Shown here in pieces: positions 60,569 to 64,000 of a stretch of 64,000 bases of DNA (its first letter is position 1; each line of letters begins with the position of its first letter). The stretch comes from Samsonia erythrinae. Its GTDB lineage: Bacteria > Pseudomonadota > Gammaproteobacteria > Enterobacterales > Enterobacteriaceae. Where the stretch lies: the NCBI RefSeq assembly GCF_004342665.1, contig NZ_SMBY01000004.1:95012-159011 (forward strand). The letters are read 5' to 3'. Made by a program: the position numbers and the translations under genes. Under the pieces are notes generated by a model. The model searched no databases. It was not told the origin of the DNA and saw only the letters and a program-made list of their open reading frames with translations.

Positions 60569-61501
60569 ATGTATCACCGTATGGCGCAAGACTCGCAGCC
60601 CAACCCGCTACTGCCGGGATACTCGTTTAACGCTTACCTCGTCGCCGGTCTGACGCCTATTCAGGCTGAAGGGCCGCTCGACTTTTTTATCGATCGCCCT
60701 GACGGAATGAAAGGCTACATCATTAATCTCACCATCAAGGGGCAAGGACAGGTTTTTGATGGTGATGAAACATTTTTCTGCAAACCGGGTGACTTACTGC
60801 TGTTCCCGCCCAAATCAAAGCATTTTTATGGGCGCTCACCGGATAGCGATTGCTGGTATCATCGCTGGGTTTATTTTCGTCCGCGCGCTTACTGGGCGGA
60901 CTGGCTCGAATGGCATACCCAAAGTAGCGGTATTGGCCGCATGAGTCTGCCGAACAACACATTGCTGTTGGAATTTGACCGGCTGTTTGCCAGTATTGAA
61001 CAGATGCAGCGTTCCGGGCGTCGCTTTTCGGAAGAGCTGGGCATGAATTTGCTGGAGCGCCTGCTGCTCAGAGCGATGGAGGAGGATCCGCAAAGCCCGC
61101 AGAAAATTATGGATCCGCGGGTGATCGAAGCCTGCCAGTTTATTACCAGCAATCTGGCCGGGGAACTGCGTATTGATGAGGTGGCCCGACACGTTTGTCT
61201 GTCGCCGTCGCGTCTGGCCCACCTGTTTCGCGAGCAGGTCGGCATTAATATTTTGCGCTGGCGTGAGGATCAGCGCGTGATCCGCGCCAAGCTGCTCTTA
61301 CAAACGACGCAGGAGTCTATCGCCAATATTGGTCGCGTGGTGGGGTATGACGATCAGCTCTATTTCTCACGCGTGTTCCGTAAGCGTGTCGGCGTCAGCC
61401 CCAGCGATTTTCGCCGCCGCCGCAGCGAAATCAACTTTCCGGCGGCGAAAACATCGCTTGCGGCATGGGGAGGGAAAGCGTCCCGCGCGCTTAGTCGCTG
61501 A
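60569..61501 (+). CDS. araC: Arabinose operon regulator AraC
   Basis: AraC/XylS-family regulator, 310 residues. The N-terminal arm and cupin (about 10-170) have [19 protein letters not shown], as in E. coli AraC, with [17 protein letters not shown]. The C-terminal domain has two helix-turn-helix motifs ([18 protein letters not shown] and [19 protein letters not shown]). The ATG at 60569 has GGAGG upstream; an ATG at 60581 is possible. It is codirectional with araFGH rather than divergent from araB as in E. coli. The C-terminal tail is longer than usual. Confidence 0.94.
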   Translation: MYHRMAQDSQPNPLLPGYSFNAYLVAGLTPIQAEGPLDFFIDRPDGMKGYIINLTIKGQGQVFDGDETFFCKPGDLLLFPPKSKHFYGRSPDSDCWYHRWVYFRPRAYWADWLEWHTQSSGIGRMSLPNNTLLLEFDRLFASIEQMQRSGRRFSEELGMNLLERLLLRAMEEDPQSPQKIMDPRVIEACQFITSNLAGELRIDEVARHVCLSPSRLAHLFREQVGINILRWREDQRVIRAKLLLQTTQESIANIGRVVGYDDQLYFSRVFRKRVGVSPSDFRRRRSEINFPAAKTSLAAWGGKASRALSR

Positions 61502-61590
61502 CTGAGCAGACCGCGCCAGATTCCCCCGGCAGGCGACGGGTATATACTGAGAAAGACACCAAAAAATAAATAAGCGAAAGGGGAATCATC

Positions 61591-62637
61591 ATGAGTAAGA
61601 CTGTTCGTGTGGGACTGCTGGGCTATGGTTACGCCAGTAAGACATTTCATGCCCCGTTAATCGCCGGGACGCCGGGGATGGCGCTGGCGGCGGTGTCCAG
61701 CAGCAGCCCTGAAAAAGTCCATGCGGATTGGGCAAACCTGCGGACAGAGCAAGATCCTCAGGCATTGTTCAATGACCCCGATATTGACCTCATTGTCATT
61801 CCCACCCCCAATGACACCCACTTCCCGCTGGCGAAACAGGCGCTGGATGCGGGGAAACATGTCGTTGTCGATAAACCGTTTACCGTGACGTTGTCACAGG
61901 CCCGCGAGCTGGCGGCGCTCGCCGATCGGGTAGGTAAAGTGCTTTCTGTTTTCCATAACCGCCGCTGGGATAGCGATTTTCTGACGTTGAAACAGCTTAT
62001 TGCGACAGGGACGCTGGGGGACGTGGTGTATATGGAATCTCACTTCGATCGCTTCCGGCCCGAGGTTCGCCAGCGCTGGCGTGAAGACGGCGGTGAGGGA
62101 AGCGGTATCTGGTACGATCTTGGGCCACACCTGTTGGACCAGGCATTACAGCTGTTTGGTTTACCGGTGGCGATTCAGGTTGATATGGCGCAATTGCGAC
62201 CGGGGAGTCAGGCGACGGATTATTTCCACGCTACGCTGATTTACCCGCAGCGGCGCGTGGTATTGCACGCCAGTATGCTGGTGGCCGCGGCGGTTCCTCG
62301 TTATACCGTGCATGGCATGCACGGCAGCTTCGTCAAGTATGGGCTCGACCCGCAGGAAGCGCGGCTGAAAGCCGGCGAGCGTCCGCCGTTGGTCGATTGG
62401 GGACAGGATAAGCAGGACGGCGTGTTGACACTGTTTCGCGATGGCATAACGGTAGAGCAAACTGTCACAACCCTCCCCGGCAACTATCCTGCTTATTATG
62501 CCGCCGTTCGCGATGCGCTGCTGGGTAAAGGTGACAATCCGGTTAGCGTTCATCAGGCGATTCAGGTGATGGAATTGATCGAGCTGGGACTGCTGTCCCA
62601 TGAGCAGAAAAAAGCCATCACGCTGAAAAACAGCTAG
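61591..62637 (+). CDS. ydgJ: Gfo/Idh/MocA-family oxidoreductase YdgJ
   Basis: An NAD(P)-dependent oxidoreductase of 348 residues (E. coli YdgJ 346). The Rossmann motif is GLLGYGYASKTFHAPL, with PTPNDTHFPLAKQAL and the catalytic-Lys segment VVDKPFTVTLSQAREL. The C-terminal domain has GSGIWYDLGPHLLDQAL with the conserved His. The substrate is not known. In E. coli it lies upstream of the cnu/ydgK/rsx segment; here the ara cluster intervenes. Confidence 0.93.
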   Translation: MSKTVRVGLLGYGYASKTFHAPLIAGTPGMALAAVSSSSPEKVHADWANLRTEQDPQALFNDPDIDLIVIPTPNDTHFPLAKQALDAGKHVVVDKPFTVTLSQARELAALADRVGKVLSVFHNRRWDSDFLTLKQLIATGTLGDVVYMESHFDRFRPEVRQRWREDGGEGSGIWYDLGPHLLDQALQLFGLPVAIQVDMAQLRPGSQATDYFHATLIYPQRRVVLHASMLVAAAVPRYTVHGMHGSFVKYGLDPQEARLKAGERPPLVDWGQDKQDGVLTLFRDGITVEQTVTTLPGNYPAYYAAVRDALLGKGDNPVSVHQAIQVMELIELGLLSHEQKKAITLKNS

Positions 62638-62744
62638 TGTTATTACGTTTTATCCCGAATAGTTAACCGTCTGTTTAACCGGCGAGCGTAAGATCGCCTG
62701 TGAGTAAGAATAATAAGTGGGTTGATAAACCGAAGAGGAGATAG

Positions 62745-63749
62745 GTGTCACGCATGGGGTGGTTACAGCGGTTACGCATTGATAGGTTTTTACTGGTTCT
62801 GATCCTAGTGGTGGTGGCGACATCGATTCTTCCTGCTGAAGGCCGCGCGAAGATTTTCTTTGAACATCTGACAACGGCAGCGATTGCGCTGCTGTTTTTT
62901 ATGCATGGCGCCAAGCTATCGCGTGAGGCAATAAAGGCTGGCATGGGGCACTGGCGTTTGCATCTGGTGGTGTTTAGCAGCACGTTTATTCTGTTCCCGC
63001 TGCTGGGCATCGGCATGACCCTGCTGACGCCGGTCGTCCTGACGCCGACATTGTATCTTGGTTTCCTCTATCTGTGCGCGCTGCCTGCGACGGTGCAATC
63101 GGCGATCGCCTTCACCTCCATCGCCGGCGGTAACGTCGCGGCGGCAATCTGTAGCGCCTCGGCGTCCAGCATTTTGGGCGTGTTCCTTTCGCCGATTCTG
63201 GTGGGGGTGCTGATGCAGACGCAAGGCGGGGAAACGGATACCCTGCACGCCATTGGCGCCATTATCATGCAACTGATGGTGCCCTTTGTTATTGGTCATC
63301 TGTCACGTCCGTTGATTGCCAACTGGGTCGATCGTCACCGCAAGCTGATTAGTATCACTGACCAGTCATCCATTCTTCTGGTGGTGTATGTCGCGTTTAG
63401 TGAGGCCGTGGTGCAGGGTATTTGGGGGCAGATCAACGGCTGGTCGCTGCTGGCGGTCGTGGCTTGCTCGATTCTGTTGTTGGCCATAGTGCTGCTGATC
63501 AACACGCTGGCGGCGCGCAAACTGGGCTTTAACACGGCGGATGAAATCACCATTGTTTTTTGTGGTTCGAAAAAGAGTCTGGCGAATGGTATCCCGATGG
63601 CGAATGTCCTTTTCCCGGCTGCCGTCGTCGGTGGCATGGTATTGCCGCTGATGATTTTCCATCAAATCCAACTGATGGTCTGCGCAATGCTGGCGCAGCG
63701 CTATGCCAAACGCCTGAGTAAAGAGCAAGAGCCGTCACCCGGCGCGTAA
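62745..63749 (+). CDS. yfeH: Bile-acid:sodium symporter-family protein YfeH
   Basis: A 334-residue membrane protein of the BASS/YfeH (SBF-like) family with about nine or ten helices. Shared segments with E. coli YfeH are LTTAAIALLFFMHGAKLSRE, QSAIAFTSIAGGNVAAA and ADEITIVFCGSKKSLANG. Its substrate is unknown. The start is GTG at 62745 with GAGGAG close upstream; an ATG at 62754 is an alternative. In E. coli yfeH is elsewhere, so this neighbourhood is lineage-specific. Confidence 0.9.
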   Translation: MSRMGWLQRLRIDRFLLVLILVVVATSILPAEGRAKIFFEHLTTAAIALLFFMHGAKLSREAIKAGMGHWRLHLVVFSSTFILFPLLGIGMTLLTPVVLTPTLYLGFLYLCALPATVQSAIAFTSIAGGNVAAAICSASASSILGVFLSPILVGVLMQTQGGETDTLHAIGAIIMQLMVPFVIGHLSRPLIANWVDRHRKLISITDQSSILLVVYVAFSEAVVQGIWGQINGWSLLAVVACSILLLAIVLLINTLAARKLGFNTADEITIVFCGSKKSLANGIPMANVLFPAAVVGGMVLPLMIFHQIQLMVCAMLAQRYAKRLSKEQEPSPGA

Positions 63750-63753
63750 AACA

Positions 63754-63788
63754 ACCACGCCCTCGGCCTGCGCAGGCGAGGGCGTGGT
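63754..63788. terminator. Terminator after yfeH
   Basis: ACCACGCCCTCG (63754-63765) and CGAGGGCGTGGT (63777-63788) form a 12-bp stem. It separates yfeH from a converging gene; the T-tract is weak. Confidence 0.65.
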
Positions 63789-63815
63789 CATCTGTTCAGG
63801 CAACCTTTGCCGACA

Positions 63816-64000
63816 CTAATTGGCCGCGGCGCGTTTGCGTAACACCTTGTCACGCAGTTGCTGTTTTTCCTGCTCGCTGATAAAAGCGATATTCAGGCCG
63901 TTTTCCTGTGCTTTACGGGTTTCCTGCGCCGTCAGACCGGCGAGAGGGGCGGCAACCTCATATTCGTGACGGATCTCAATGCCCTGAACCGCGGAATCGT
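63816..64000 (-). CDS. Unidentified protein, C-terminal part (runs off the window)
   Basis: An open frame on the minus strand enters at the right edge and ends in TAG at 63818-63816. The last residues, about 60, are hydrophilic and helical, rich in Gln, Glu, Lys and Arg ([19 protein letters not shown] at the end; [19 protein letters not shown] before it). I do not recognise the family. Codon use and its place beyond a terminator support a real gene. Confidence 0.6.
   Translation of the reverse strand, partial: DSAVQGIEIRHEYEVAAPLAGLTAQETRKAQENGLNIAFISEQEKQQLRDKVLRKRAAAN

Overview
The window is chromosomal DNA of a plant-associated enterobacterium. Gene content, protein similarity and order follow the Escherichia coli 27-29 min region almost gene for gene, but several traits point away from E. 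coli: trpG and trpD are separate genes, oppA is duplicated in tandem, and kch, ychE and yciQ are absent. This fits Pectobacteriaceae (Pectobacterium, Brenneria or Dickeya type). The genus cannot be fixed by eye. No transposase, phage gene, CRISPR array or rRNA was seen.

Layout. 0-5.3 kb: a tRNA-Tyr gene with E. coli tyrT-like downstream repeats, then purU, ychJ, rssA-rssB and galU. 5.3-10.5 kb: hns, tdk, adhE, and a 970-bp AT-rich gap that holds a Fur box and a RyhB-like small-RNA core. 10.5-18 kb: the oligopeptide importer oppA-oppA-oppBCDF. 18-27 kb: yciU, clsA, yciY, a chemoreceptor where E. coli has kch, yciI, tonB, yciA-yciB-yciC, a YkgJ-like protein and ompW. 27-33.8 kb: the tryptophan operon trpLEGDCBA (minus strand) with operator, leader peptide and attenuator. 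33.9-44 kb: rnm, yciO, rluB, btuR-yciK, sohB, yciN, topA and cysB.

After cysB the gene order jumps to the segment found near 36-37 min in E. coli: dtpA, nth and the rsxABCDGE electron-transport operon (minus strand), with ydgJ 8.5 kb further on. Between rsxA and ydgJ lies an L-arabinose cluster: araBA divergent from araFGH-araC. It contains importer, regulator and the first two catabolic enzymes, but no araD. The window closes with ydgJ, yfeH and the 3' end of an unidentified minus-strand gene.

The genes serve peptide uptake (opp, dtpA), arabinose uptake and catabolism, tryptophan synthesis, fermentation (adhE), envelope functions (clsA, tonB, ompW, yciB), global regulation (hns, rssB, topA, cysB) and redox repair (rsx, nth). 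The most noteworthy observation is the Fur box at 9864-9882 followed on the minus strand by an 18/20 match to the RyhB core at 9817-9836.
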